Shown piece by piece: positions 26,287 through 35,359 of a DNA stretch of 64,000 nucleotides. Origin of the DNA: Halodurantibacterium flavum. GTDB taxonomy: Bacteria; Pseudomonadota; Alphaproteobacteria; Rhodobacterales; Rhodobacteraceae. Every line of letters begins with the position of its first letter. The first letter of the stretch is position 1. Below the pieces are notes generated by a model. That model was not told the DNA's origin. It made no database searches and worked only from the letters and a program-made list of their open reading frames with translations. The DNA is taken from contig NZ_JBHUGH010000037.1 of assembly GCF_042681825.1 (NCBI RefSeq), positions 83,123 through 147,122 of the forward strand, written 5' to 3'. The position numbers were made by a program, and so were the translations under genes.

Positions 26287-26502
26287 CCGGCGCTGATAGT
26301 GACGCAGCACGTGCAGCCGGATCGCCGAGGCGAGGCCGATATCGCCTTCGCGTTCCGCATCGATCTCGGCGGCCAGAACGTTGATCGGCAGGTCGCGTTC
26401 GGCGGCAATCGCGCGGAAGGCGCGCCAGAACTCGGCCTCCAGAGAAACGCTGGTTCGATGACCCCTTAGCGTAAGCGAGTGTTTCTCGGGCCGCCCTGAC
26501 AT
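26245..26502 (-). CDS. ribbon-helix-helix domain protein (RHH_4 type)
   Basis: An 85-residue protein with KHSLTLRGHRTSVSLEAEFWRAF, a strand-helix pattern of the RHH_4 family widespread in alphaproteobacteria and probably DNA-binding. HRTSVSLE would be the DNA-contacting strand. It lies 9 bases after a DUF4169 gene on the same strand, a conserved pair next to fumC. No target is known. Its last 42 bases overlap the end of the phospholipase D-like gene on the other strand. Confidence 0.85.
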   Translation of the reverse strand: MSGRPEKHSLTLRGHRTSVSLEAEFWRAFRAIAAERDLPINVLAAEIDAEREGDIGLASAIRLHVLRHYQRRSEEAMNRQMPDEP

Positions 26503-26511
26503 CGGGGCTGC

Positions 26512-26691
26512 TCAGCCCGGGTCGCGCTTGTGGGCGTCGAGATGGGCACGGGCCTTTTCGGCCCGCGCCGCCTCCTGATCGCGTTCGGCCTTGCTGCGGC
26601 CGAACTTTGCGGCATTCTCGTCCCCCTTGGCCCGCTTGTCGGTGCGGGCGCGGTCCTTGCGGACCTGACGCAGGTTGACGAGCTTTGCCAT
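26512..26691 (-). CDS. DUF4169 family small basic protein
   Basis: A 59-residue gene missed by length cut-offs. It begins MAKLVNLRQVRKDRARTDKR and continues GDENAAKFGRSKAERDQEAA, the DUF4169 consensus. It is highly charged and helical. Its ATG overlaps the last base of the fumC stop (TGATG), so it is translationally coupled to fumC and followed by the RHH gene. The function is unknown; the basic composition hints at nucleic acid binding. Confidence 0.88.
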   Translation of the reverse strand: MAKLVNLRQVRKDRARTDKRAKGDENAAKFGRSKAERDQEAARAEKARAHLDAHKRDPG

Positions 26692-28085
26692 CAGCCCTTG
26701 GGCCCGATCATGTCCTCGGGGCGGACGACGCGGTCAAAGGTCTCCTCGTCCACGAAACCGAGCGCGATGGCCTCTTCCTTGAGGGTCGTGCCGTTCTTGT
26801 GGGCGGTCTTGGCCACCTTGGTCGCGTTGTCATAGCCGATGGTGGGCGCGAGCGCCGTCACCAGCATCAGGCTTTCCTTCATCAGCTTGTCGATCCGCTG
26901 GGTATTCGCCTCGATCCCCACGACCATGTTGTCGGTGAAGGCCGACGCGCTGTCGCCCAGAAGCTGCATGGATTGCAGCACGTTGTAGCTGATCATCGGC
27001 TTGAAGACGTTGAGCTCGAAATGCCCCTGCGACCCGGCAAAGCCCACGGCTGCGTCATTGCCCATGACATGGGCGCAGACCATGGTCAGCGCCTCGGCCT
27101 GGGTCGGATTCACCTTGCCCGGCATGATCGACGACCCGGGTTCATTCTCGGGCAGGATCAACTCGCCCAAACCCGAGCGCGGGCCGGAGCCGAGGAAGCG
27201 CAGATCGTTCGCGATCTTGAAGAGCGAGGCCGCCGCGACCTTCACCGCGCCCGACATTTCCACCATCGCGTCATGGGCGGCCAGCGCCTCGAACTTGTTC
27301 GGCGCGGTGACGAAGGGCAGGCCGGTGATTTCGGCCATGTTGGCGGCGACCATTTCGCCCCAGCCCTTCTTGGTGTTGAGCCCGGTCCCCACCGCGGTCC
27401 CGCCCTGCGCAAGTTCATAGATCGCGGGCAGTGCGGCCTTGACCCGGCGGATGCCCATGGCGACTTGGTGTGCGTAGCCGCCGAATTCCTGGCCCAGCGT
27501 CAGGGGCGTCGCGTCCTGCGTATGGGTCCGGCCGATCTTGATGATGTCCTTGAACGCCTCGGACTTGGCCACCAGCGCCGCGTGCAGCTTTTCCAGCCCG
27601 GGGATCAGCACGTCGCGGGCCATCATCGCGGTGGCCACATGCATCGCGGTCGGGAAGGTGTCGTTGGACGACTGGCCCATGTTCACATGGTCGTTCGGAT
27701 GGACGGGCTTTTTCGATCCCATCTCGCCGCCCAGCATCTCGATCGCCCGGTTCGAGATCACCTCGTTCGCGTTCATGTTCGACTGGGTTCCGGAACCGGT
27801 CTGCCAGACCACCAGCGGAAAGTTGTCGTCGAACTTGCCGTCGATCACCTCTTGCGCGGCGGCGGCAATCGCTTCGCCCAGCTTCGCGTCCAGATCGCCC
27901 AAGCTCACATTGGCCTGCGCGCAGGCCTTTTTCACCACGCCAAGCGCCCGGACGATGGCCACGGGCTGCTTTTCCCAACCGATGGGAAAGTTGATGATGG
28001 AACGCTGCGTCTGCGCGCCCCAGTACTTGTCTGCGGGAACCTCAAGCGGGCCGAAGCTGTCGGTTTCGGTGCGGGTTCTGGTCAT
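26691..28085 (-). CDS. fumC: fumarate hydratase class II
   Basis: Oxygen-stable iron-free fumarase of the citric acid cycle, converting fumarate to malate. The 464-residue protein has the superfamily signature GSSIMPGKVNPTQ, the catalytic block TAMHVATAM in the SSNDTFPTAMH region, and GRTHTQDATP. Length is normal for FumC. It lies at the head of a three-gene minus unit with DUF4169 and RHH genes; the 135-base gap to sspB upstream should contain its promoter. Confidence 0.96.
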   Translation of the reverse strand: MTRTRTETDSFGPLEVPADKYWGAQTQRSIINFPIGWEKQPVAIVRALGVVKKACAQANVSLGDLDAKLGEAIAAAAQEVIDGKFDDNFPLVVWQTGSGTQSNMNANEVISNRAIEMLGGEMGSKKPVHPNDHVNMGQSSNDTFPTAMHVATAMMARDVLIPGLEKLHAALVAKSEAFKDIIKIGRTHTQDATPLTLGQEFGGYAHQVAMGIRRVKAALPAIYELAQGGTAVGTGLNTKKGWGEMVAANMAEITGLPFVTAPNKFEALAAHDAMVEMSGAVKVAAASLFKIANDLRFLGSGPRSGLGELILPENEPGSSIMPGKVNPTQAEALTMVCAHVMGNDAAVGFAGSQGHFELNVFKPMISYNVLQSMQLLGDSASAFTDNMVVGIEANTQRIDKLMKESLMLVTALAPTIGYDNATKVAKTAHKNGTTLKEEAIALGFVDEETFDRVVRPEDMIGPKG

Positions 28086-28220
28086 GGGCTGGCCTCCTCG
28101 TGACGGTCGCGAAAGTCATAGGGCCAAGACAGTCTGAAGGCAATCGGTATGCGGCGGTATACGGGCGCCCGACCCGCCGGGAACCTGCGCCGCCGCGGCC
28201 CGCCAAAGCGGCAGGAACCG

Positions 28221-28676
28221 TCAGGATTTGCGGAAACTGTCGAGGCTCACGACCTCGCCCGCGGGGGGTGAGGTGTCGTCGCCTTCCTCGTCATCCTCGT
28301 CCAGCTCGTCCTCTTCGTCCGATTCCTGAGTCTCGAACCGGAGGCCGAATTCGACCGAGGGGTCGACAAAGGTGCGGATCGCGTCAAAGGGGATATACAT
28401 CGGTTCGGGCTGGTCGCCGAAATTCAGCGTCACCGCGAAACCTTCTTCATCCACATGCAGGTTTTCGAACCAGTGCTGCAGCACGATGGTCATTTCACCC
28501 GGATAGCGGTCATGCAGCCAGTCGGCCAGCGCCACATCGGGATGATTGGTGTCGAAGGTGATGAAGAAGTGATGCGACCCCGGAAGCCCTTGCTGCGCGA
28601 CCGACGACAGCACCTGTCGGATCAGCCCACGCATGGCGTGGTGCATCAGGTTTCCGTAGTCGATAGATCGGGCCAT
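28221..28676 (-). CDS. sspB: ClpXP adaptor protein SspB
   Basis: A 151-residue adaptor that delivers ssrA-tagged and other substrates to ClpXP. The Sm-like substrate-binding domain (about 1-110) contains HHFFITFDTNHPDV and MTIVLQHWFENL; a very acidic linker (ESDEEDELDEDDEEGDD) leads to a short C-terminal ClpX-binding tail ending VVSLDSFRKS. The ATG at 28676 is preferred because AAGGGGG lies 6 bases upstream; an ATG 6 bases earlier is too close to it. The ssrA gene itself is 2.2 kb away in this window. Confidence 0.93.
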   Translation of the reverse strand: MARSIDYGNLMHHAMRGLIRQVLSSVAQQGLPGSHHFFITFDTNHPDVALADWLHDRYPGEMTIVLQHWFENLHVDEEGFAVTLNFGDQPEPMYIPFDAIRTFVDPSVEFGLRFETQESDEEDELDEDDEEGDDTSPPAGEVVSLDSFRKS

Positions 28677-28776
28677 CGGCATCCCCCTTGCAGTTGGGGC
28701 CAGCATAGGGGATTCGGGGGCGAAAGGAAGGGGTTGCGGCCATTTTTGCGGTTGTGCCGGAGCCCGTGCACTCGCC

Positions 28777-30027
28777 TCAGAACAGTGCGGTGAGGACGAG
28801 CCCCAGAACCGCCATCAGCGCCAGCACCCCCGGCAGCGCCCAGTGACGCCACAGGATCAGCCAACCCGCCAGCAGCGCCAGCACCACCGCCCGCCAGTCG
28901 AGCGTCGCCCATTCCGGCGCCAGGAGATAGGCCGGCCCAAGGCGCGCTTCGCCCACCTGCCCGAAAAACACATGCGCCGCGAACCAGAGCGAGAGGTTCA
29001 GGATCACCCCGACCACCGCCGCCGTGATGGCCGACAGCGCGCCGGTCAGCCGCGGACGGCTGGAAATCCAGCCAAGGTACGGCGCGCCCACGAATATCCA
29101 CAGGAAACATGGCGCGAATGTCATCCAGACGGTGATGACGGCGCCCGCGATCCCCAGCGCGACGCCCCCTTCGCGCAGCGCCGCCAGATAACCCACGAAT
29201 TCCGTCACAAGGATAAGCGGCCCAGGCGTCGTTTCCGCAAGGCCGAGACCGTCCATCATCTCGGCGGTCGAGAGCCAGCCGAAGTCGTTGACCACCGCCT
29301 GTGTCATGTAGGCAAGCACGGCGTAGGCGCCGCCAAAGGTGACGATGGCAAGCTTGGAAAAGAACAGCGCGATCTCGGCCAGGATGCCGCCTTCCAGCAG
29401 CCACAGCAGCCCGAGCGGCACCAGCCACACCGCACCCCAGACCAGAACCGTCCGGCCGGTATGGGCGCGCGCCATCGGCGGGGGCGTGGTGTTGTCGCCC
29501 CGGCTGATCGCAAAGCCCCAGATCCCCGCCAGCGCCACGATCAGCGGAAAGGGCAGGTGAAAGACAAAGATCCCCAGAAAGGCGAGCCCAGCGATGATCC
29601 AGTGCGTCCGACGCTTGAGCGCCCGTTTCGCGACCTTCAGCAGCGCCTCGATCACGATGATCACGACCGCGGCCTTGACCCCCAGGAACAGCGCCTGCGC
29701 CAGCGGCACCTGACCGAAGGCGCCATAGGCCATCGCCAGCGCCAGCACGACCGCCGCCCCCGGCAGCACGAAGAGAAGCCCCGCGATCAGCCCGCCCCGG
29801 ACGCCGTGGAACTTCCACCCCGCATAGGTCGCAAGCTGCATCGCCTCGGGCCCCGGCAGCAACATGCAGAACGAAAGCGCGTTCAGATAATCCCGCTCGC
29901 TCAGCCAGGGGCGCTCCTCGACCAGTTCGCGATGCATCAGCGCGATCTGTGCCGCCGGGCCGCCAAAGGACAAAAGGCCGATCCGTGCAAAGACGCGCGT
30001 TGCCTCGGCAAGGGTGGGTTGGGTCAT
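28777..30027 (-). CDS. chrA: chromate transporter ChrA, two-domain form
   Basis: A 416-residue membrane protein made of two homologous CHR domains (about 5-185 and 215-415) with about ten helices. Family motifs FGGPAAQIALMHRELVEE, LPGPEAMQLATYAG and the second-half FGGAYAVLAYMTQ and TPGPLILVTEFVGY are present. ChrA exports chromate by membrane potential. It lies 30 bases downstream of a phytochelatin-synthase-like gene on the same strand, forming a two-gene unit suggestive of metal stress. Not every CHR-family protein moves chromate. Confidence 0.92.
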   Translation of the reverse strand: MTQPTLAEATRVFARIGLLSFGGPAAQIALMHRELVEERPWLSERDYLNALSFCMLLPGPEAMQLATYAGWKFHGVRGGLIAGLLFVLPGAAVVLALAMAYGAFGQVPLAQALFLGVKAAVVIIVIEALLKVAKRALKRRTHWIIAGLAFLGIFVFHLPFPLIVALAGIWGFAISRGDNTTPPPMARAHTGRTVLVWGAVWLVPLGLLWLLEGGILAEIALFFSKLAIVTFGGAYAVLAYMTQAVVNDFGWLSTAEMMDGLGLAETTPGPLILVTEFVGYLAALREGGVALGIAGAVITVWMTFAPCFLWIFVGAPYLGWISSRPRLTGALSAITAAVVGVILNLSLWFAAHVFFGQVGEARLGPAYLLAPEWATLDWRAVVLALLAGWLILWRHWALPGVLALMAVLGLVLTALF

Positions 30028-30057
30028 GGCGGGACTCCGGGCTGGTCTGGCTGAGGG

Positions 30058-30819
30058 TTACTCGACCGGATGGATATGCACCAGGCCGCCGCGTTCCCCC
30101 GCCAGGGGACCGTGTTCCTCGGGTGCCGGCCGCAGCATCGCTGCGAGCAGCGTCTCGGTGCTGGTCCAGTAGGGGATGTACCATTCCTGATCGACCTCGA
30201 GGATCAGCACCCGTTCGCTGATCAGGTCATATGCCCCGATCAGCGCCACATGCGGCCCGTCCCAGTCGCCCGTCACCACGCCCTGGTTGAAATAGACAAG
30301 CACGGCGTCGCGCGCGCTTTTCTCATTCGTCTCCAGCAGGGCGTGAAGGGTCGCAAGGTCATCCTCGGGCGCGCCGCCCGTGGGGCGAAGGGCGGTGACG
30401 GAATAGCCCGTCATCCCGGTCGCGGCGAGCGACTCGCTCGTATAGGCGAGCAGTTGGGCAAAGCTCACGCCGTCGCCATCCTCGGCCACGGCCTCGGTCC
30501 AGGCGGGGTTGTTCACGGCCTCCAGCAGGGCTGACTGGGTCAGGATCGGGGTCTCGGCACCCTCGGGCAGCCCCCGCAGCCCGTTGATCGCCGCCGTCAC
30601 GGCCGCGACCGAACAGGCCGAGCTGGTGATCTGAGGTACGACAAAGGGGGAAAAAGCCCAGAAATCCTCGGCCGGGGCAAGACGCAGATAGGTCGTCTCG
30701 GCCGTCACGGGCACTGCCTCGGGCCCGAGCTTGGGCAACCCTTCCTCGGCGCCGGCGCCAGAGGCCGCCACGATCGCCGCGGCAATGGTCATCCTGCGGG
30801 ATGTGACCCGTTGCATCAT
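30058..30819 (-). CDS. exported phytochelatin synthase-like protein (papain-fold)
   Basis: A 253-residue protein with an N-terminal signal peptide (cleavage near AGAEE) and a phytochelatin synthase-type cysteine peptidase domain. The triad can be placed as Cys69 in SSACSVAAV, His190 in GPHVALIGAYD and Asp210 in LILEVDQEWY, close to the spacing of the cyanobacterial enzyme NsPCS. Bacterial half-length homologues mainly hydrolyse glutathione to gamma-Glu-Cys rather than make phytochelatin. A periplasmic location would fit a glutathione peptidase role. AAGGA precedes the ATG. It shares a transcription unit with chrA. Confidence 0.82.
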   Translation of the reverse strand: MMQRVTSRRMTIAAAIVAASGAGAEEGLPKLGPEAVPVTAETTYLRLAPAEDFWAFSPFVVPQITSSACSVAAVTAAINGLRGLPEGAETPILTQSALLEAVNNPAWTEAVAEDGDGVSFAQLLAYTSESLAATGMTGYSVTALRPTGGAPEDDLATLHALLETNEKSARDAVLVYFNQGVVTGDWDGPHVALIGAYDLISERVLILEVDQEWYIPYWTSTETLLAAMLRPAPEEHGPLAGERGGLVHIHPVE

Positions 30820-30879
30820 CTGACATCCTTTCGCGCCCTGATTGCGCGGGATGCTACAGGCAACGTGTAACAGTGCAAG

Positions 30880-31205
30880 GTGGAAGTGCAGGCTTCTGTT
30901 GCCAGGTGCCTGCGAACCCCGCCTTACGCGGCTAAGCGCAAGGACTTAGTTTCGGCGACTGGAGCTGCTTAAGCAGCCACAGCCATTGCCGGAGCACGGT
31001 TGTCATTGGCAACTGTACGTTTCGGACCGATAACGGTGGTACCTCACCGGGCAAAAGCTAACCCCTTTAGACGTTCGTCGATCCTGTTTCGGCCCCATTT
31101 ACCGCCAATGACGGGGTGTTGGTGGAGCCGCCGGGTACCGCCCCCGGGTCCGATCCGCTTATTACGAGCGCGTTTATTGCCATAGTCCCCGAAGGAACAT
31201 GCAAA
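30880..31205 (-). ncRNA. ssrA: transfer-messenger RNA (two-piece, circularly permuted ssrA)
   Basis: Rescues stalled ribosomes and tags nascent proteins. On minus the acceptor piece comes first and ends in CGGCTCCACCA at 31120. A 23-base spacer (31097-31119) follows, then the coding piece starts GGGGCCGAAACAGGATCGACG at 31096. GGGGCCG pairs with CGGCTCC with a G-U at the third pair, the alanine identity element. The tag frame at 31010-30969 encodes ANDNRAPAMAVAA and stop TAA. The T-stem CCGGG/CCCGG encloses GGCGGTA instead of TTCRANN. The outer ends (about 31205 and a hairpin at 30888-30913) are estimates. Confidence 0.93.
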
Positions 31206-31294
31206 ATATACGGCGCGCGGCGCGGGTCTTCAAGGGCCTTCCGCGCCGCGGCCAAACCGCCTAAGCCTTGGGGAAACCAGAACCGGAGACCCCG

Positions 31295-32530
31295 ATGACC
31301 CGCCTTGATACCGAATTCGTCCGCGCGCAGTTTCCGGCCTTCGACGCGCCCGGCATGGCGGAGATGGCCTTTTTCGAGAATGCGGGCGGCTCGTTCGCCT
31401 GCAGGCAGGTGATCGACCGGCTGACGCGCTTTTACCGCGAACGCAAGGTGCAGCCCTATGCGCCCTATCCGGCGGCAACCGCCGGCGGCGAGGAGATGGA
31501 CGAGGCCCGTGCCCGCCTTTCCGCGCTTTTGAACGTGGCCGGGGATGAGCTGCATTTCGGCCCCTCGACCAGCGCGAATACCTATGTGCTTTCGCAGGCG
31601 TTCCGGCAGATGCTGCAGCCGGGGGACGCCGTCGTCGTCACCGACCAGGACCATGAGGCGAACAGCGGCGTCTGGCGCCGGCTTGGGGACGCCGGAATCG
31701 AGATCCGGGAATGGCGGCTTGATCCGGCAACCGGTATTCTTGACCCCGAGGCGTTGGCGCGGCTGCTCGATGACCGGGTGCGGCTGGTCTGCTTTCCTCA
31801 TTGCTCCAATGTGGTGGGCCATGTGAACCCGGTCGTGCAGATCTGTGCCATGATCCGCGCGGCGGGGGCGGCAAGCTGTGTCGACGGTGTCAGCTATGCG
31901 CCCCATGGCCTGCCGGATGTGGCGGCGCTGGGCGCGGATATCTACCTCTTTTCCGCCTACAAGACCTTTGGCCCGCATCAGGGGATCATGGTCATCCGTC
32001 AGGCGCTGGCCGACCGGCTTCCGGCGCAGGGCCACCATTTCAACGCCGGGACGCGCACCAAGCGGTTCACCCCCGCGGGACCCGATCATGCCCAGATCGC
32101 GGCCTGTGCCGGGATGGCCGATTACTGGGATGCGCTGCACGATCATCATTTCGGCGCCGACGCGGCGACGGTGACACCCGTTGCGCGGGCGGCGCGGGTC
32201 CATGATCTGGTCCGGGCGCAGGAAACGGCGCTGCTTGCGCCGCTGCTCGATTACCTGCGGGCGCGGAACGATGTGCGGCTGGTCGGCCCGTCCGATCCGG
32301 CCCTGCGCGCGCCCACTGTCGCGCTGGAAACGCGCCGCGCCCCGCAGGATCTGTCCGAGGATCTGGCCCGCCACGGGATCATGTGCTGGGGTGGCGATTT
32401 TTACGCCCAACGTCCGCTGCGCGCGATGGGCATCGACCCGGACCGGGGCGTGCTTCGGCTTTCCTTTGTCCATTACACGTCGGGGGCCGATATTGACCGC
32501 CTTATCCAGGCGCTAGATCAGGTGCTGTGA
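31295..32530 (+). CDS. class V aminotransferase / cysteine desulfurase-like protein
   Basis: A 411-residue fold-type I PLP enzyme. The PLP lysine is Lys223 in LFSAYKTFGPHQG, and the cofactor contacts GPSTSANTYVL, DQDHEANSGVWRRL and SCVDGVSYAPH are typical. It resembles the cysteine-desulfurase-like subfamily of class V enzymes (TIGR01976 type) rather than IscS or SufS, which keep a mobile-loop Cys. The start at 31295 has GGAG upstream. It lies 29 bases before a photolyase gene on the same strand. The true substrate is unknown. Confidence 0.85.
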   Translation: MTRLDTEFVRAQFPAFDAPGMAEMAFFENAGGSFACRQVIDRLTRFYRERKVQPYAPYPAATAGGEEMDEARARLSALLNVAGDELHFGPSTSANTYVLSQAFRQMLQPGDAVVVTDQDHEANSGVWRRLGDAGIEIREWRLDPATGILDPEALARLLDDRVRLVCFPHCSNVVGHVNPVVQICAMIRAAGAASCVDGVSYAPHGLPDVAALGADIYLFSAYKTFGPHQGIMVIRQALADRLPAQGHHFNAGTRTKRFTPAGPDHAQIAACAGMADYWDALHDHHFGADAATVTPVARAARVHDLVRAQETALLAPLLDYLRARNDVRLVGPSDPALRAPTVALETRRAPQDLSEDLARHGIMCWGGDFYAQRPLRAMGIDPDRGVLRLSFVHYTSGADIDRLIQALDQVL

Positions 32531-32559
32531 CGGGCGCGGCCCGGTAATGGGGGCGGGAG

Positions 32560-33981
32560 GTGACGAAAACTCCGGTGATCTGGTGGGTAAGGCGCGACCT
32601 GCGGCTGGCGGACAATCCCGCGCTGGCGGTGGCTGCGGCGCAGGGGCCCGTGATCCCGGTCTTCATCCTCGACCCCGAGACAGAGGGCCTGGGCGCGGCG
32701 CCGCTCTGGCGGCTCGGGCTGGGGCTCGGGCATTTCGCGGGCGTGCTGCGGGGCCGCGACAGCCGGCTGATCCTGCGCCAGGGGCCCGCGCTGGAAACCC
32801 TGCGCGCGCTGGTCGCGGAAACGGGCGCGCGCCAGATCGTCTGGAACCGCTGGTATGAGCCCGCGGCGCTGCGCCGGGACAAGGCCGTCAAGGCCGCCCT
32901 GCGCGAGGACGGGCTGACCGTCGAAAGCCATAACAGCCACCTCCTGTTCGAACCGTGGCAGGTCGAGACCGGGCAGGGCGGCTATTACAAGGTCTATTCG
33001 CCGTTCTGGCGCGCGGTTGCCGGGCGCGATCTGCCCGGGGCGCAAGCGGCGCCGTCCCGCATCCCGCATCCCGCCGACTGGCCCGCATCCGAGCGGCTGG
33101 AGGACTGGGCGCTTGGCGCGCGGATGAACCGGGGTGCCGAAATCGTCGCGCAGCATGTCTGTGTGGGCGAGGAGAGGGCGCGCGACCGGCTCGATGCCTT
33201 CATCGCGGACCGGGTGCAGGATTACCGCGAGGGGCGCGACCACCCCGCCCGGCCCGCCACATCCGGCCTGTCGGAGAACCTGACCTATGGCGAGATAAGC
33301 CCGCGCCTGATCTGGCAGGCCGCCCTGCGCGCCGGAGAAGGCGCCACCGCGGGGGTTGAGCATTTCCGCAAGGAACTGGTCTGGCGCGAATTTGCCTATC
33401 ACCTGCTTTACCACACGCCCCATATCACCGACCGCAACTGGCGCGAGGAATGGAACGCCTTCGGCTGGCGGCGCGACAATTCTGACGCGCGGCGCTGGCG
33501 GCAGGGCATGACCGGCGAGCCCTTCGTCGATGCCGCGATGCGGGAGCTTTTCGTTACCGGCCGCGTCCACAACCGCGCGCGGATGATTGCTGCGTCTTAT
33601 CTCACCAAGCATCTGCTGACCGATTGGCGGGTCGGGCTGCGGTGGTATGAGGATTGCCTGATCGACTGGGACCCGGCCTCGAATGCGCTCGGCTGGCAAT
33701 GGGTGGCGGGTTCGGGCCCCGACGCCGCGCCCTATTTCCGCATCTTCAACCCGGAGACCCAGGCGCAGAAATTCGACCCGCAGTCCCGCTACATCCACCG
33801 TTTCGTCGCGGAACTTGCCGTGGAACAGGGGGCGGAACCGGGCGCGGAGGCGCGGGCCTTCTTTGACGCCGCGCCGCGCCGCTGGAACCTGTCGCCGGAC
33901 CAGAACTACCCCGAGCCCGTTATCCCCCTGCGCGAGGGGCGCGAACGTGCTCTTGCCGCCTACGGCCATAGAAATGCTTGA
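32560..33981 (+). CDS. phrB: deoxyribodipyrimidine photolyase
   Basis: Blue-light flavoprotein that splits cyclobutane pyrimidine dimers. The 473-residue protein has an N-terminal antenna domain (VIWWVRRDLRLADNPAL) and a C-terminal FAD domain with GLSENLTYGEISPRL, ELVWREFAYHLLYH, DAAMRELFVTGRVHNRARM and WQWVAGSGPDAAPYFRIFNP. Length fits a class I CPD photolyase. The proposed GTG start overlaps an AGG, so a later GTG at 32575 is possible. The order aminotransferase-photolyase suggests an operon. Confidence 0.93.
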   Translation: MTKTPVIWWVRRDLRLADNPALAVAAAQGPVIPVFILDPETEGLGAAPLWRLGLGLGHFAGVLRGRDSRLILRQGPALETLRALVAETGARQIVWNRWYEPAALRRDKAVKAALREDGLTVESHNSHLLFEPWQVETGQGGYYKVYSPFWRAVAGRDLPGAQAAPSRIPHPADWPASERLEDWALGARMNRGAEIVAQHVCVGEERARDRLDAFIADRVQDYREGRDHPARPATSGLSENLTYGEISPRLIWQAALRAGEGATAGVEHFRKELVWREFAYHLLYHTPHITDRNWREEWNAFGWRRDNSDARRWRQGMTGEPFVDAAMRELFVTGRVHNRARMIAASYLTKHLLTDWRVGLRWYEDCLIDWDPASNALGWQWVAGSGPDAAPYFRIFNPETQAQKFDPQSRYIHRFVAELAVEQGAEPGAEARAFFDAAPRRWNLSPDQNYPEPVIPLREGRERALAAYGHRNA

Positions 33982-34065
33982 GCATTCGGCAGAAGCGGCT
34001 AGGCTCACGAAAAAGTAAGGGGGTGAAGCCCGTGTCCCCAACGGGGTTTGCAGGGGGTGTGATGC

Positions 34066-35274
34066 ATGAGTGTCTTTCTGGCGACCGAGGGGCAGTCGGA
34101 CCTGCCGCGTTATTTCGCGCAGGTCTTCCGCGTGGCGCAGGGGCTGCGCAACGGACGCATTGATTTTCGTCTGGCGGACGGGCGGGTATTCCGGGCCGAG
34201 GGCGCGTCACCCGGACCCGTCGCCGAACTGATCATCCACCACCCGGACACCTTCACCCGCCTGATCCGCGAGGGCGATCTGGGCTTCTGCGAGGCCTATC
34301 TGGAAGGCTGGTGGTCCACCCCCGACCTGCAGGCCTTCATGGACCTGATCCATGCCGACAATGACGATGTCTATGACGGCTTTCCAGGCTTTGCGCTGGT
34401 CCGCAACTATGAGAAATTCCGCCACTGGCTGCGCGGCAATTCCCGCGAACAGGCAAAGCGGAACATCAGCTATCACTACGACCTCGGCAACGACTTCTAC
34501 CGGCTGTGGCTCGACGACACGATGACCTATTCCTCGGCGCTGTTCCTTACCGGGCAGGAGTCGCTGGAAAAGGCGCAGATCCAGAAATACGAAAGCCTTG
34601 TGGACCGGATGGGCGTCAGGCCGGGGGACCATGTGCTCGAAATCGGCTGCGGCTGGGGCGGGTTCTGCGAATATGCCGCCGGAACGCGCGGGCTGCGGGT
34701 GACGGCGCTGACCATATCCAGGGAACAGCACGCCTATGCGGTGGAACGGATCGCCAGGGCCGGGCTGTCGGACCGCGTCGATATCCGCCTGCAGGACTAT
34801 CGCGACGAACGCGGCAGCTATGACGGCATCGCCTCGATCGAGATGTTCGAGGCGGTGGGCGAACGCTATTGGCCGGTCTATTTCGACACGCTGCGCGACC
34901 GGCTGCGCCCGGGCGGGGCGGCCACGCTTCAGATCATCACGGTGGCCGATCACCGGTTCGAGACCTACAAACGTGGCGTCGATTTCATCCAGAAGTTCAT
35001 CTTTCCGGGCGGGATGCTGCCCAGCCCCTCGGCGCTGCGGCGCGAGGTGGCGCGGGCGGGGCTGGAGATCCGCGACACCTTTGCCTTCGGCCAGAGCTAC
35101 AGCCAGACGCTGCGCCGCTGGAGCGAGACCTTCAACGACCGCTGGTCCGAGATTGCCGCGCAGGGGTTCGACGACCGCTTTCGCCGGATGTGGAACTTCT
35201 ACCTCACCTCTTGCGCGGGGACATTCGCCAGCGGCAACTGCGATGTGGTGCAGATCACGGTGGCGCATCGCTAG
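34066..35274 (+). CDS. cfa: cyclopropane-fatty-acyl-phospholipid synthase family methyltransferase
   Basis: Uses S-adenosylmethionine to add a methylene bridge to unsaturated acyl chains of membrane lipids. The 402-residue protein has an N-terminal domain of the CFA type (to about 130) and a methyltransferase domain with SYHYDLGNDFYRLWLD, VLEIGCGWGGFCEYAA for SAM binding, and FIQKFIFPGGMLPS. GGGGGTGTG precedes the ATG. It lies on plus after the photolyase gene. Related members of this family make other modifications, such as C-methylation, so the exact product is not certain. Confidence 0.9.
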   Translation: MSVFLATEGQSDLPRYFAQVFRVAQGLRNGRIDFRLADGRVFRAEGASPGPVAELIIHHPDTFTRLIREGDLGFCEAYLEGWWSTPDLQAFMDLIHADNDDVYDGFPGFALVRNYEKFRHWLRGNSREQAKRNISYHYDLGNDFYRLWLDDTMTYSSALFLTGQESLEKAQIQKYESLVDRMGVRPGDHVLEIGCGWGGFCEYAAGTRGLRVTALTISREQHAYAVERIARAGLSDRVDIRLQDYRDERGSYDGIASIEMFEAVGERYWPVYFDTLRDRLRPGGAATLQIITVADHRFETYKRGVDFIQKFIFPGGMLPSPSALRREVARAGLEIRDTFAFGQSYSQTLRRWSETFNDRWSEIAAQGFDDRFRRMWNFYLTSCAGTFASGNCDVVQITVAHR

Positions 35275-35359
35275 GGTCGCTGCTGCGGCGCAGAAAGGGG
35301 CTTGTCCTTGACCCGTCCGCCGTGCTTGTCCTTTGGCGAACAGGATGCACGGGGGCCGG

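Noticed and set aside
31067..32473. Minus-strand frame of 468 codons that runs into ssrA
   Set aside because: It is antisense to the class V aminotransferase and its end lies inside the tmRNA gene.
32542..32858. Out-of-frame ATG frame at the start of the photolyase gene
   Set aside because: It lacks family similarity, while the GTG frame gives a complete photolyase N-terminus.
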